From: Rossellomorea sp. SC111
Lineage (GTDB): Bacteria; Bacillota; Bacilli; Bacillales; Bacillaceae_B
Reading direction: 5' to 3'
Assembly: GCF_024733565.1 (NCBI RefSeq)
Contig: NZ_JANIOC010000006.1
Location: 186,001-250,000, forward strand
Length of the DNA stretch: 64,000 bases
Within the stretch, counting starts at the first letter, position 1; each line of letters starts with the position of its first letter. Below the pieces are notes generated by a model, which was not told where the DNA came from, did no database searches, and saw nothing but the letters and a program-made list of their open reading frames with translations. Shown here one piece after another: positions 44,799-53,419 of this stretch. Both the position numbers and the translations under genes were made by a program.

Positions 44799-45980
44799 AT
44801 GGATAGGCATAATTATGCAGCTTTGGACTTGGGGAACAGCTTTTATAAAGCAATTGTTTCAACAAAAGGTGAAATCACGGAATATTTCATGCCAAATGCA
44901 ATTGCTTTATTTGATGAAGAATTTTATGAGAAACCATATGACGATGAAGACGTTTTATTACAGGATAATTTGATTGTGGAAGTGAACAGTTCAGCGTTGC
45001 ACGAGAAAAGAGATATCTTTTATATTGGTAAAGCAGCAGCGAGACAGCGTAATGTGAGTTTAACATCCTTTAATAATCAGAAAGTAGATGAAGATCGAAC
45101 TTACACTCTATTATTCGGAATGTTGGCCCATCATGCTGTAATGAACAATCATTCTGATACAGATGTATCCTTTGAAATCGATCAATTGGCGGTCTCTCTT
45201 CCGACCACTCAGTATAAAGAGCGAAAAGATACGTTGAAAAGCCGTCTGATCGGGACTCATACAGTATATCTTCACAAAGTTCCAGGAATGATTGCTCCTA
45301 AAGAAATAATCGTAAGGCTCCATATTAAAGATGTCATTATCGGGGCCGAAGGAGCCTGTGCGTACCTGGCGTTAACACGGGATGATGAGACATTGGGAGT
45401 TAAAGACGAGGCTCTTTTACAGGACTCTGTCAAAGGAATCCTAATCGGTGACTTGGGAGGGGATTCAGTGGATTTTGTAGGAATCAAAAACAATAAGCCA
45501 GTGGCCTCCATCGAGGGTGAGCCTTTCGGGATAAACCAGTTTTTAGATCATATCATACAAAAAGTAAGTAAGTATGAGTTATACAAGTTCGACTCAAGGT
45601 CTGAGCTCGAGGAGAAACTGGTCGCAGGTCAATCCGAGTGGTATGTAGAACCATTCGCCGGTGTGAAAAAGGATATAAGTAAATATATCATTCCTCAGTT
45701 GAAATCACTGGCCATTAAATACCTGGAACATTTCGACCGGGTAAGAAATAGTTCCAATGAAATCAAAGGAGCGGTCAAATACATTGCAGTAGGTGGCGCC
45801 GCAAAAATAGCCGAATCCCATATTAGAGAAGCGGCCGTGAAATGGGCAGAAAGAGGACGCCCTATTGAATTATTCTTCCCGCCAAATATGGAAAAATTAA
45901 ATGTGTCAGGATTAATGATCCTTGCAAAATTGAATCAATTAAAAAAGAATCCTGCGCATATTGAATATACTAAAAGCTAA
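44799..45980 (+). CDS. ParM/StbA-like actin-family ATPase
   Basis: This is a 393-residue bacterial actin-like protein. The three nucleotide-binding blocks are present: phosphate 1 AALDLGNSFYKAIV at the N-terminus, phosphate 2 LIGDLGGDSVDFV (about 226-238), and the adenosine region YIAVGGAAKIAES near 330. ParM-family proteins polymerise to move plasmid DNA, and relatives serve phages and other cargo. It has a strong ribosome site (AAGGAGGAGG). It is on a chromosome between coat genes, which is unusual. A small gene, plausibly its partner, follows after 12 bases. No ParR-type iterons were seen upstream. Confidence 0.83.
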   Translation: MDRHNYAALDLGNSFYKAIVSTKGEITEYFMPNAIALFDEEFYEKPYDDEDVLLQDNLIVEVNSSALHEKRDIFYIGKAAARQRNVSLTSFNNQKVDEDRTYTLLFGMLAHHAVMNNHSDTDVSFEIDQLAVSLPTTQYKERKDTLKSRLIGTHTVYLHKVPGMIAPKEIIVRLHIKDVIIGAEGACAYLALTRDDETLGVKDEALLQDSVKGILIGDLGGDSVDFVGIKNNKPVASIEGEPFGINQFLDHIIQKVSKYELYKFDSRSELEEKLVAGQSEWYVEPFAGVKKDISKYIIPQLKSLAIKYLEHFDRVRNSSNEIKGAVKYIAVGGAAKIAESHIREAAVKWAERGRPIELFFPPNMEKLNVSGLMILAKLNQLKKNPAHIEYTKS

Positions 45981-45992
45981 AGGGAGATAGGT

Positions 45993-46379
45993 ATGTCTAA
46001 GAAATATGCTGATTACTTTCAGGATACGATTTTAACAATCCCCGAGAGCTTCGTAAATGTTAAAACAGGGGAAACAAAAGCCATCACTTCAAAGGTTCAA
46101 GAGCAAGTCGCCTATCATGCCAAAAACAATACGTTGAATCATCTTGTTTTTTCTGCACTGCATGATTACCTGCACCACTCTAAACCGGTTCAAGTTAATA
46201 GACAATCAGAATCTGCCATATTAGATGAACTATTGGAATTAAAGAGATTGCTGCTTCCAAATGGAAATGATTCCTCCAAGAGCTTGAACGAATGCACGAT
46301 CAAAAGTCCAAAAGAACTGGATCATACTTCCGTTGGAATGAAAGAAATTGACGATTTGCTTGAAGCTTTTGGAGGATGA
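45993..46379 (+). CDS. Small partner protein of the actin-like ATPase
   Basis: This is a 128-residue soluble protein in an apparent operon with the ParM-like gene (12-base gap, ribosome site AAAGGGAG). It is helical, with an early segment ITSKVQEQVAYHAKNNTLNHLVFSAL broken here for length at residues about 30-55 that could form a ribbon-helix-helix-like or dimerisation unit. The C-terminus is acidic (MKEIDDLLEAFGG). In ParM loci the second gene is the DNA-binding adaptor ParR. No sequence match to ParR can be claimed, so the adaptor role is from position only. Confidence 0.65.
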   Translation: MSKKYADYFQDTILTIPESFVNVKTGETKAITSKVQEQVAYHAKNNTLNHLVFSALHDYLHHSKPVQVNRQSESAILDELLELKRLLLPNGNDSSKSLNECTIKSPKELDHTSVGMKEIDDLLEAFGG

Positions 46380-46412
46380 AAAAGGTGAACGACTTTCGTT
46401 CACCTTTTTTAA
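46379..46412 (+). terminator. Terminator after the actin-like operon
   Basis: AAAAGGTGAACG pairs with CGTTCACCTTTT around a short loop, followed by further T residues. It may also serve the convergent CotZ-like gene. Confidence 0.85.
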
Positions 46413-46423
46413 TTCGGATGTAC

Positions 46424-46999
46424 TTATAAATGAACGGCAGGAAGGCATGTAATAGCACAGAAACAAGACAAGTCTACAGTTATACAAATTCCGGTTCCCA
46501 TCAAGTCGTCCACACTTTTATGGTCGATCTGTTTACAAGGTGAAGAGAGTGCGCATTTACTTTCTTGAGGATGGTGGGAATCGCCCTTATGGTGGTCGGA
46601 TTTAAATGTTAATAATTCAAGAGTCGCACATTTATGATCAAGATCTATTAACTTAAAGACGTAGGTCTCAATGCACTTAAAGTTTTTATTCTTTTTTGAA
46701 TGACAATGATAGGTGGTAACACCAGTGCCCTTAAATGGCTCGCATCCACAATATAAGATAAAAGGGATGGTATTCTTTTTGGGTCTCTTTTTTTCACAAA
46801 GTAAATCTTCAATGGACTTTTTACACGAAGTATCACAACCATGGTCTTTTTTTACTTTCTTCTGAGCATCAAGGATTGCTTCTAAAACATCTTGGATACA
46901 ATGGCTATAATGCCTGGAACGGGAATCCTGGCATTTGTGTTTCTGATACTCTTCATGGAAATAGGTGTCCTGGGCAGTTGATTTTTGACTATAACTCAT
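46424..46999 (-). CDS. CotY/CotZ/ExsY-family spore outer-layer protein
   Basis: This 191-residue Cys- and His-rich protein has the CotZ-family layout: an N-terminal helical segment with CIQDVLEAILDAQKKV, then the structural core FILYCGCEPFKGTGVTTYHC and a hydrophobic end SCFCAITCLPAVHL. In B. subtilis CotY and CotZ build the crust, and in B. cereus ExsY and CotY form the exosporium basal layer by self-assembly and disulfide linking. The start is ATG 46999 after AAAGGAG. It is the clearest evidence that the island serves the spore surface. Confidence 0.85.
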   Translation of the reverse strand: MSYSQKSTAQDTYFHEEYQKHKCQDSRSRHYSHCIQDVLEAILDAQKKVKKDHGCDTSCKKSIEDLLCEKKRPKKNTIPFILYCGCEPFKGTGVTTYHCHSKKNKNFKCIETYVFKLIDLDHKCATLELLTFKSDHHKGDSHHPQESKCALSSPCKQIDHKSVDDLMGTGICITVDLSCFCAITCLPAVHL

Positions 47000-47259
47000 T
47001 ATTTAACACTCCTTTACAATTTACTACTAATTATCATACGTTCAGAAGGGAGTATTCGATTGAGCCTCTAGCCTAAAACGATAAAATAGATTTCATGTAC
47101 ATAAAAGGTATTTGATCATTGTATAGCGATCTGTGTATAGATGAATGTGTTTCTGTGTGTAGCCAAAAGGAGAATATATGCGTAATGATACAATCATCGT
47201 ATAGTAGATTTGCTAGCTAATATAGGAATGAAACATTTTTCAACACTTAAGCGACTCTA
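47000..47259. other. Gene-free AT-rich stretch before miaB
   Basis: No gene was recognised between the CotY/CotZ-like gene and the miaB promoter. Promoters for the minus-strand CotZ-like gene must lie here, but no CATANNNTA box was found on that strand. Confidence 0.5.
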
Positions 47260-47288
47260 TTGTATGTAGGGTTGAAAACCTTTATACT
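47260..47288 (+). promoter_or_regulatory. Vegetative promoter of miaB
   Basis: TTGTAT (47260-47265), a 17-base spacer and TATACT (47283-47288) form a good sigma-A promoter, 95 bases before the miaB start. Confidence 0.65.
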
Positions 47289-47382
47289 ATAGTAATGTGC
47301 AACAATGTATATCCTGTTAATTCGGCCGGCTTTATATATAGAAGAAAACGGTTTGGTTATAGAGGTAGAAAGGGGATTATTC

Positions 47383-48948
47383 ATGAACGAAGAACAGCGG
47401 AAACATGGACAACAATCGAAGTCTGTATCTCCAGCAGACCAAAAATCTGATAAGGATTACAGCAAGTACTTTGAAAGTGTCTATATCCCACCATCATTAA
47501 AAGATGCCAAAAAGCGTGGGAAGGAAGAAATCCAATATCATAATGACTTTACCATCAGCGATCGATATAGGGGTCTTGGTGAAGGCAAGAAATTTTATAT
47601 CCGGACATATGGTTGCCAAATGAATGAACACGATACAGAAGTCATGGCAGGGATCTTCATGGCACTCGGCTATGAAGCGACTTACTCGACAGATGACGCA
47701 GATGTCATACTATTGAATACATGTGCCATCCGTGAAAATGCGGAGAATAAGGTGTTCGGCGAGTTAGGACATCTAAAACATTTGAAGCGGGAAAAGCCTG
47801 ATCTATTAATTGGAGTTTGCGGATGTATGTCCCAGGAAGAATCGGTTGTCAACAAGATCCTGAAAACCTATCAACAGGTGGACATGATATTTGGAACGCA
47901 TAATATTCATCGTCTTCCTCAAATATTATCTGATGCTTATATGTCTAAGGCGATGGTCGTTGAGGTCTGGTCGAAAGAAGGGGACGTCATTGAGAACCTT
48001 CCGAAGGTCCGCCGTGGCAATATCAAGGCATGGGTCAATATCATGTACGGTTGTGATAAGTTCTGTACATACTGTATCGTGCCGTATACACGGGGGAAAG
48101 AAAGAAGCCGCCGCCCTGAAGAAATCATTCAGGAAGTCCGCCATCTGGCTGCACAGGGATATCAGGAAATCACTCTCCTTGGGCAAAACGTCAACGCATA
48201 TGGTAAGGATATTGAAGACCTTCAGTATGGGTTAGGAGACTTAATGGATGATCTTCGTAAGGTGGATATTCCACGTATCCGGTTCACTACCAGTCATCCA
48301 AGAGATTTCGATGATCATTTAATCGAAGTGCTTGCCAAGAAAGGAAATCTGGTGGAGCACATTCATTTACCTGTTCAATCAGGTTCGACAGATGTTCTGA
48401 AAATCATGGCACGTAAGTATACCAGGGAACAATTCTTGGAATTGGTTGGTAAAATTAAAAAAGCCATGCCGGACGTGGCGCTTACGACGGATATTATCGT
48501 TGGTTACCCAAATGAAACCAATGAGCAATTTGAAGAAACCCTTTCATTATATAAGGAAGTGGGCTTTGAATCGGCATACACTTACATCTACTCTCCCCGG
48601 GAAGGTACCCCTGCGGCGAAGATGAGTGACAACGTGCCGATGGAAGTGAAGAAAGAACGTCTTCAAAGGTTGAATGCAGTTGTGAAAGAGTATTCTGCTG
48701 AAGCGATGAAGAAATATACAGGTCAAATCGTTGAGGTGCTTGTGGATGGGGAAAGCAAGAAAAATCCTGACATCCTTGCAGGCTACACAAGACGCAGTAA
48801 GCTCGTAAACTTCAAGGCTCCTAAAACAGCCATTGGGAAAATAGTGCAAGTAAAGATCACAGATGCCAAGTCCTGGTCATTGGACGGGGAAATGGTAGGA
48901 GAAGGTCAAATCGGAACAGAATTTCAAGAAGCGGTAGAGGTGAAATAA
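47383..48948 (+). CDS. miaB: tRNA-2-methylthio-N6-isopentenyladenosine37 synthase
   Basis: This radical SAM methylthiotransferase adds the 2-methylthio group to i6A37 of tRNAs reading UNN codons. It has the N-terminal MTTase domain [15 protein letters not shown] with further cluster cysteines in [11 protein letters not shown] and GVCGCMSQ, the radical SAM CxxxCxxC in [16 protein letters not shown], and a C-terminal TRAM domain. The start is ATG 47383 after AAAGGGG, and the 521-residue length with a 60-residue N-terminal extension is usual in Bacillus. It marks the return to the conserved miaB-ymcA-cotE order. Confidence 0.95.
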   Translation: MNEEQRKHGQQSKSVSPADQKSDKDYSKYFESVYIPPSLKDAKKRGKEEIQYHNDFTISDRYRGLGEGKKFYIRTYGCQMNEHDTEVMAGIFMALGYEATYSTDDADVILLNTCAIRENAENKVFGELGHLKHLKREKPDLLIGVCGCMSQEESVVNKILKTYQQVDMIFGTHNIHRLPQILSDAYMSKAMVVEVWSKEGDVIENLPKVRRGNIKAWVNIMYGCDKFCTYCIVPYTRGKERSRRPEEIIQEVRHLAAQGYQEITLLGQNVNAYGKDIEDLQYGLGDLMDDLRKVDIPRIRFTTSHPRDFDDHLIEVLAKKGNLVEHIHLPVQSGSTDVLKIMARKYTREQFLELVGKIKKAMPDVALTTDIIVGYPNETNEQFEETLSLYKEVGFESAYTYIYSPREGTPAAKMSDNVPMEVKKERLQRLNAVVKEYSAEAMKKYTGQIVEVLVDGESKKNPDILAGYTRRSKLVNFKAPKTAIGKIVQVKITDAKSWSLDGEMVGEGQIGTEFQEAVEVK

Positions 48949-48949
48949 T

Positions 48950-49381
48950 ATGGCAAAGTATACAAAAGACGATATTATGAAGCGTGCAGAAGAGCTGGCA
49001 ACAATGATTGCTGAAACGGAAGAAGTGGATTTCTTTAAGCGGGCGGAAGCCCAGATCCACGAAAATCAAAAAGTCCGTGAAATGATCGCCAGTATCAAGA
49101 GCTTACAAAAACAAGCGGTTAACTTCCAACACTATGGTAAAATCGAAGCCTTGAAAATGGTGGAGGCAAAAATTGAAAACCTTGAAAAGGAAATCGATGA
49201 AATTCCGGTTGTTCAACAATTCAAGGAATCTCAAACGGATGTGAATGATTTACTGCAAATCGTGGCTTCTGTAATTTCAAATAATGTGACTGATCATATT
49301 ATCGAAACGACCGGGGGAGACATACTCCGTGGGGAAACAGGATCACACGTGAAAAACTCAGCCCCTGGCAGTTGTTCCTGA
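48950..49381 (+). CDS. ymcA: RicA family regulator YmcA
   Basis: This is a 143-residue YlbF/YmcA family protein. With YlbF and YaaT it forms the Y-complex, which stimulates RNase Y processing of operon mRNAs and is needed for sporulation, competence and biofilm formation. The helical core matches the family, and the C-terminal tail ends GSCS with a conserved Cys thought to help bind iron-sulfur clusters. The start is ATG 48950, one base after the miaB stop, so translation is coupled. Confidence 0.92.
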   Translation: MAKYTKDDIMKRAEELATMIAETEEVDFFKRAEAQIHENQKVREMIASIKSLQKQAVNFQHYGKIEALKMVEAKIENLEKEIDEIPVVQQFKESQTDVNDLLQIVASVISNNVTDHIIETTGGDILRGETGSHVKNSAPGSCS

Positions 49382-49420
49382 TTCAGGGATTATATTAAAT
49401 GCTGGATGATTTCAGTTCAT

Positions 49421-49472
49421 AACGATCTATACAGGTAAGGGAAATTCCTTTCTTGTATAGATCGTTTTTTTG
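49421..49472 (+). terminator. Terminator after ymcA
   Basis: AACGATCTATACA (49421-49433) pairs perfectly with TGTATAGATCGTT (49454-49466), followed by a T7 run. Confidence 0.88.
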
Positions 49473-49527
49473 TTTGTTTTTTCACCATTCACGTATTGCG
49501 CATTCCGGCACATTCAATTGGGATTCG

Positions 49528-49535
49528 CATACAAT
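49528..49535 (+). promoter_or_regulatory. Candidate sigma-E -10 box of cotE
   Basis: CATACAAT fits the sigma-E -10 consensus CATACANT. B. subtilis cotE has a sigma-E promoter followed by a sigma-K promoter, and this is the matching upstream position. The -35 element is weak. Confidence 0.5.
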
Positions 49536-49579
49536 ACATTATCTAAGCAACAATCCCATTATGTAATAAAATTTACTCG

Positions 49580-49608
49580 CACAAACACCTAGATAGTCGC
49601 ATAAGATG
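49580..49608 (+). promoter_or_regulatory. Candidate sigma-K promoter of cotE
   Basis: CACA (49580-49583), a 16-base spacer and CATAAGATG (49600-49608) approximate the sigma-K consensus with one -10 mismatch, 31 bases before cotE. Confidence 0.45.
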
Positions 49609-49638
49609 AATTGAAAATGAATGAGGAGGTTCGCTCGA

Positions 49639-50175
49639 ATGGCAGAATATAGAGAGATTATCACTAAAGCGGTCGTAGCGAAGGGACGTAAATTTACACA
49701 GTCTCATCATACGATTTGCCCACCGCATAATCCATCGAGCATTTTAGGCTGCTGGATCATTAACCATCAGTATGAAGCACACAAAGTCGGAAAGAAGGTC
49801 GAAGTTCACGGTTATTATGAAATCAACGTATGGTACTCCCACAGTGACAACACGAAGACATCCGTTGTAACCGAGAGAGTAGAATATACAGATTGCATCA
49901 AATTAAAATACCGTGATCCAGACTGCTTAGATGACATTGAAGTATGTGCCAGAGTACTGCAACAGCCTAATTGCTGCGAAGCGGTCATTTCACCGAACGG
50001 TAACAAGATCATCGTTCACGTCGAACGTGAATTCCTGGTGGAAGTTATCGGAGAAACGAAAGTATGTGTCCTAGTGAATCCTGAAGGTTGTGACGATGAA
50101 GACTGGGATTGCGACTTGGATGATGAAGAATTTGAAGAGTTAGATCCAGACTTCTTAGAAGGCGACGAAGAATAA
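49639..50175 (+). CDS. cotE: Outer spore coat morphogenetic protein CotE
   Basis: CotE organises outer coat assembly by self-association and recruitment of many coat proteins. The 178-residue product opens [20 protein letters not shown] and contains [37 protein letters not shown] and [17 protein letters not shown], near-identical to B. subtilis CotE as I remember it, ending in the usual very acidic tail. It has more Cys residues than I recall for B. subtilis. The start is ATG 49639 with GAGGAGGT upstream; ATG 49621 overlaps that site. It anchors the spore theme of the neighbouring island. Confidence 0.95.
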   Translation: MAEYREIITKAVVAKGRKFTQSHHTICPPHNPSSILGCWIINHQYEAHKVGKKVEVHGYYEINVWYSHSDNTKTSVVTERVEYTDCIKLKYRDPDCLDDIEVCARVLQQPNCCEAVISPNGNKIIVHVEREFLVEVIGETKVCVLVNPEGCDDEDWDCDLDDEEFEELDPDFLEGDEE

Positions 50176-50181
50176 TATTTA

Positions 50182-50211
50182 CTAGGAAGACGGCCTCTTC
50201 CTAGTTTTTTT
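50182..50211 (+). terminator. Terminator after cotE
   Basis: CTAGGAAGA (50182-50190) pairs with TCTTCCTAG (50196-50204) around a 5-base loop, then T6. Confidence 0.9.
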
Positions 50212-50247
50212 CTTGCAAATGGCAAGAGGGGTATGGATTAGAATACC

Positions 50248-50275
50248 GGGCATCTGGCCAGATGCTCTTTTTTTA
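50248..50275 (+). terminator. Second terminator-like hairpin after cotE
   Basis: GCATCT and AGATGC flank GGCC at 50250-50265, followed by a T7 run. It is a small but well-formed hairpin. Confidence 0.7.
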
Positions 50276-50281
50276 TGTGTG

Positions 50282-50316
50282 AAACCAATCACTAAGTCCC
50301 GGTGATTGGTTTTTTC
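50282..50316 (+). terminator. Third terminator-like hairpin after cotE
   Basis: AAACCAATCAC (50282-50292) pairs with GTGATTGGTTT (50302-50312), followed by T residues. It is the third terminator in 135 bases. Confidence 0.78.
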
Positions 50317-50407
50317 CTTACCGTGAATCACATACGCTGACTCTTTTATTGTATGTTAAAATAAAAAAGAAATAAAACATACAGCCGGTAATGAAAGGAT
50401 TTTTTAT

Positions 50408-52576
50408 ATGAAAAAGATTTTGGTCCTGGCAGAAAAACCTTCTGTCGGTAGAGATATTGCCCGAGTACTTCAGTGTACGAAAAATGGAAATGGATATTTG
50501 GAGGGAAACGATTTTGTCGTCACATGGGCCCTTGGTCATCTGGTGACACTGGCCGAGCCTGAAAGCTATGATGATCGATATAAATCTTGGAAGCTTGAAG
50601 ACCTGCCCATGCTCCCATCCTCCCTTAATCTTGTTGTCATCAAGAAAACGGGAAAACAATTCAACACGGTCAAAGCGCAAATGAACCGCCCTGATGTAAA
50701 AGAGATCGTCATTGCCACCGATGCCGGTCGTGAAGGGGAGCTTGTCGCCCGTTGGATCATCGAAAAAGCCAGGGTGAATAAGCCGTTAAAACGTTTATGG
50801 ATTTCATCTGTCACCGACAAAGCCATAAAGGATGGATTCAAAGGGCTCAAGGATGCGAAAGGCTACGAAAATTTATATGCTGCCGCCGAGGCACGCTCCG
50901 TTGCCGATTGGTATGTCGGGATGAACGCAACCAGAGCGCTGACGACCAAGCACAATGCCCAATTGTCTTGCGGACGTGTCCAAACACCGACGATAAGTAT
51001 CATTGCCCAGCGTGAGGAAGAAATAAAGAATTTCACCCCACAATCTTTCTACGGGATACAAACTGTAACGGATAGAGGTACCTTTTTGTGGTCCAACAGG
51101 AAATCCAATGACTCGAGAACGTTTTCCAAAGAAGAAATCACCTCAATCATGGAGTCATTAAAAGGCAGGAAGGAAATCGTCATTCAATCAGTAAAGAAAA
51201 CATTGAAGAAAAATTATGCACCTTCTCTTTATGATTTAACTGAATTACAAAGAGATGCCCATAAAATCTTTGGGTTTTCTGCTAAAGAAACGCTTTCCAT
51301 CATGCAGAAATTGTATGAGCAGCATAAGTTAGTGACGTACCCGAGAACAGATAGTAAACATTTATCAAGTGATATGGTTTCAACACTTAAGGACAGATTG
51401 AAAGCGGTGAACGTTCAGCCTTACCGTCTGATGGCGCACAGAGCGCTACAGGGCGCTGTGCAATTGTCAAAAGCCTATGTAGATGATCAAAAGGTGACAG
51501 ATCATCATGCGATTATCCCGACGGAGGAAACACCTTTCCTTCAGAAGCTACAAGACAGGGAAAGAAAAATATATGATTTAATCGTCAAGCGTTTCTTAGC
51601 CGTTTTCCTTCCGCCATATCAATACGAACAAACGACTGTAGAAGCTACAATCGGGTCGGAAACGTTTCAAACAAAAGGAAAGCGGATTGTAGAGTCCGGA
51701 TGGAAAGAACTCTATGATCACAACACCGATGCAGACCAACTCCTTTCCAAAATGGAAGAAGGGGCTGCCTATCCGCTCCTCTCAATGAAAGAAACGGAGG
51801 GACAAACGAATCCTCCAGGCAGATTTAATGAGGGGACATTGTTATCCGCCATGGAAAACCCTAAGAAGTTCATGAAAGAAAACAATAAAGACCTGCTCGC
51901 TACGATTCATGAGGCAGGGGGGCTCGGGACTGTCGCAACAAGAGCAGATATTATTGAAAAACTCTTTAATTCAGGGGTAATAGAGTCAAAAGGGAAAGAT
52001 ATTCATATGACTTCAAAAGGGAAGCAACTATTGGAACTTGCTCCTCAGGAGCTAAGGTCACCTACTTTGACAGCGGTGTGGGAGCAAAAGCTTGAAAAAA
52101 TCGCCAATGGATCCTTGAAGAAGCAGGATTTTCTGAAAGAAATCAAGGATTATACGAAAAAGTCCGTCAGTGAAATCAAAAATTCAACCAAAAAATTCAC
52201 CCATGATAACCTGACAGGTACAAAGTGTCCGGACTGTGGGAATTTAATGTTAGAAATTAATAATAAGCATGGAAAGAAACTGGTATGCCAAGACAGGGAA
52301 TGTGGTCACCGGAAAAATATCAGTAAGAAAACGAATGCCCGATGTCCGAATTGCCATAAACGCCTGGACTTAAGAGGAGAAGGGGAAGGGCAGACGTTCA
52401 CCTGTGTTTGTGGTCATAGAGAAAAATTATCGACATTCAATGAAAGGAGAAAAAAAGAAAAGAATAGTAAAGCCACAAAAAGGGATGTCAATAAATACTT
52501 AAACACACAACAGAAGGAAGAGCCTGTCAATACAGCATTAGCTGATGCATTGGCTAAGTTGAAATTGGATCAGTAG
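50408..52576 (+). CDS. topB: DNA topoisomerase III
   Basis: This is a type IA topoisomerase, 722 residues, that decatenates and relaxes negatively supercoiled DNA. The Toprim domain begins KKILVLAEKPSVGRDIARVL and contains ATDAGREGELVARWI. The catalytic Tyr lies in LVTYPRTDSKHL near residue 315. A C-terminal extension holds Cys pairs in CPDCGNLMLEI and CPNCHKRLDLRG that resemble zinc ribbons. A weak ribosome site GAAAGGA is spaced 11 bases away. It is isolated from cotE by three terminator-like hairpins. Confidence 0.93.
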   Translation: MKKILVLAEKPSVGRDIARVLQCTKNGNGYLEGNDFVVTWALGHLVTLAEPESYDDRYKSWKLEDLPMLPSSLNLVVIKKTGKQFNTVKAQMNRPDVKEIVIATDAGREGELVARWIIEKARVNKPLKRLWISSVTDKAIKDGFKGLKDAKGYENLYAAAEARSVADWYVGMNATRALTTKHNAQLSCGRVQTPTISIIAQREEEIKNFTPQSFYGIQTVTDRGTFLWSNRKSNDSRTFSKEEITSIMESLKGRKEIVIQSVKKTLKKNYAPSLYDLTELQRDAHKIFGFSAKETLSIMQKLYEQHKLVTYPRTDSKHLSSDMVSTLKDRLKAVNVQPYRLMAHRALQGAVQLSKAYVDDQKVTDHHAIIPTEETPFLQKLQDRERKIYDLIVKRFLAVFLPPYQYEQTTVEATIGSETFQTKGKRIVESGWKELYDHNTDADQLLSKMEEGAAYPLLSMKETEGQTNPPGRFNEGTLLSAMENPKKFMKENNKDLLATIHEAGGLGTVATRADIIEKLFNSGVIESKGKDIHMTSKGKQLLELAPQELRSPTLTAVWEQKLEKIANGSLKKQDFLKEIKDYTKKSVSEIKNSTKKFTHDNLTGTKCPDCGNLMLEINNKHGKKLVCQDRECGHRKNISKKTNARCPNCHKRLDLRGEGEGQTFTCVCGHREKLSTFNERRKKEKNSKATKRDVNKYLNTQQKEEPVNTALADALAKLKLDQ

Positions 52577-52585
52577 CCTTTCCTG

Positions 52586-52622
52586 GGGATGAGTGCCTAT
52601 TTTGGCAATCATCCCTATCTTT
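52586..52622 (+). terminator. Terminator after topB
   Basis: GGGATGAxTGCC pairs with GGCAxTCATCCC (52586-52615) with one mismatch. Only a short T tail follows. Confidence 0.6.
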
Positions 52623-52676
52623 TATCATAATATATTGATAGAATATTTGTAATTATGAAAAAACGAGGTGGGATCA

Positions 52677-53195
52677 ATGACATCCTTTACAATTGAAGAG
52701 TTTTTTGAGGCAATCGAAACGGGCGATAAAGCGGTAGTGGAACAAACGTTACGAAATGATACAAATCTTTGTAATGCAGAGAATGAACAAGGTTTAACCG
52801 CACTCGGGGTGGCGTCGCACTTTGATCAAAAGGAAATCGTGGAGCTCCTTCTGAATTTTGGTGCAGATATCAATTCCGTTTCCAATTCAAAGGTACCCTA
52901 CATTCCTTCCAACACAGCTCTACATGCCGGAATCGCCGGAAAAGCATCGAAAGAATTAGTGGAGTTTCTGCTGAATCAGGGAGCGAATGTAAATCAAAGC
53001 GATTCATCAGGGCATACACCTTTACATATTGCTGCTTTCGATGGAAGCTCAGAAATTGTCTCTTTGCTCCTGGCTTTTGGAAACGGTCGAGTCATCCAAT
53101 CAGAAGATATCCAATCTCCATTGGAGATCGCTACTGAAAGAAATAATAAAGATTTCTTGAGGGCTCATGAGAAATTTGAGAAAACGAAGATATAG
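52677..53195 (+). CDS. Ankyrin repeat protein
   Basis: This is a 172-residue soluble protein made of about four ankyrin units, visible as repeated phrases: LTALGVASHFDQKEIVELLL, NTALHAGIAG...ELVEFLLNQGANVN, and HTPLHIAAFDGSSEIVSLLL. Ankyrin folds mediate protein contacts. No partner is indicated by position, since it stands alone between topB and a CstA-like gene. The start is ATG 52677 with GAGGTGG upstream; GTG 52668 is inside the ribosome site. Confidence 0.85.
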   Translation: MTSFTIEEFFEAIETGDKAVVEQTLRNDTNLCNAENEQGLTALGVASHFDQKEIVELLLNFGADINSVSNSKVPYIPSNTALHAGIAGKASKELVEFLLNQGANVNQSDSSGHTPLHIAAFDGSSEIVSLLLAFGNGRVIQSEDIQSPLEIATERNNKDFLRAHEKFEKTKI

Positions 53196-53419
53196 TGTCA
53201 GATGAGGCGCATTCCCTAATGGGGATGCGTATTCTTTATATTGGAAAAATTTTTAGAAGGATTGTACGCGTTTTCATTGTTGGTTTGAAGGGTTTTATAT
53301 AAAAACATTCCTCCTGATATATTCTGAAAAAATAATATTTTTAGAAAATTCTGTTGTTATTTGTCGTTTTTCGTATTAGAATAAACGTTAATTTCAATTG
53401 GAGAAGGGAGGACATCGTG

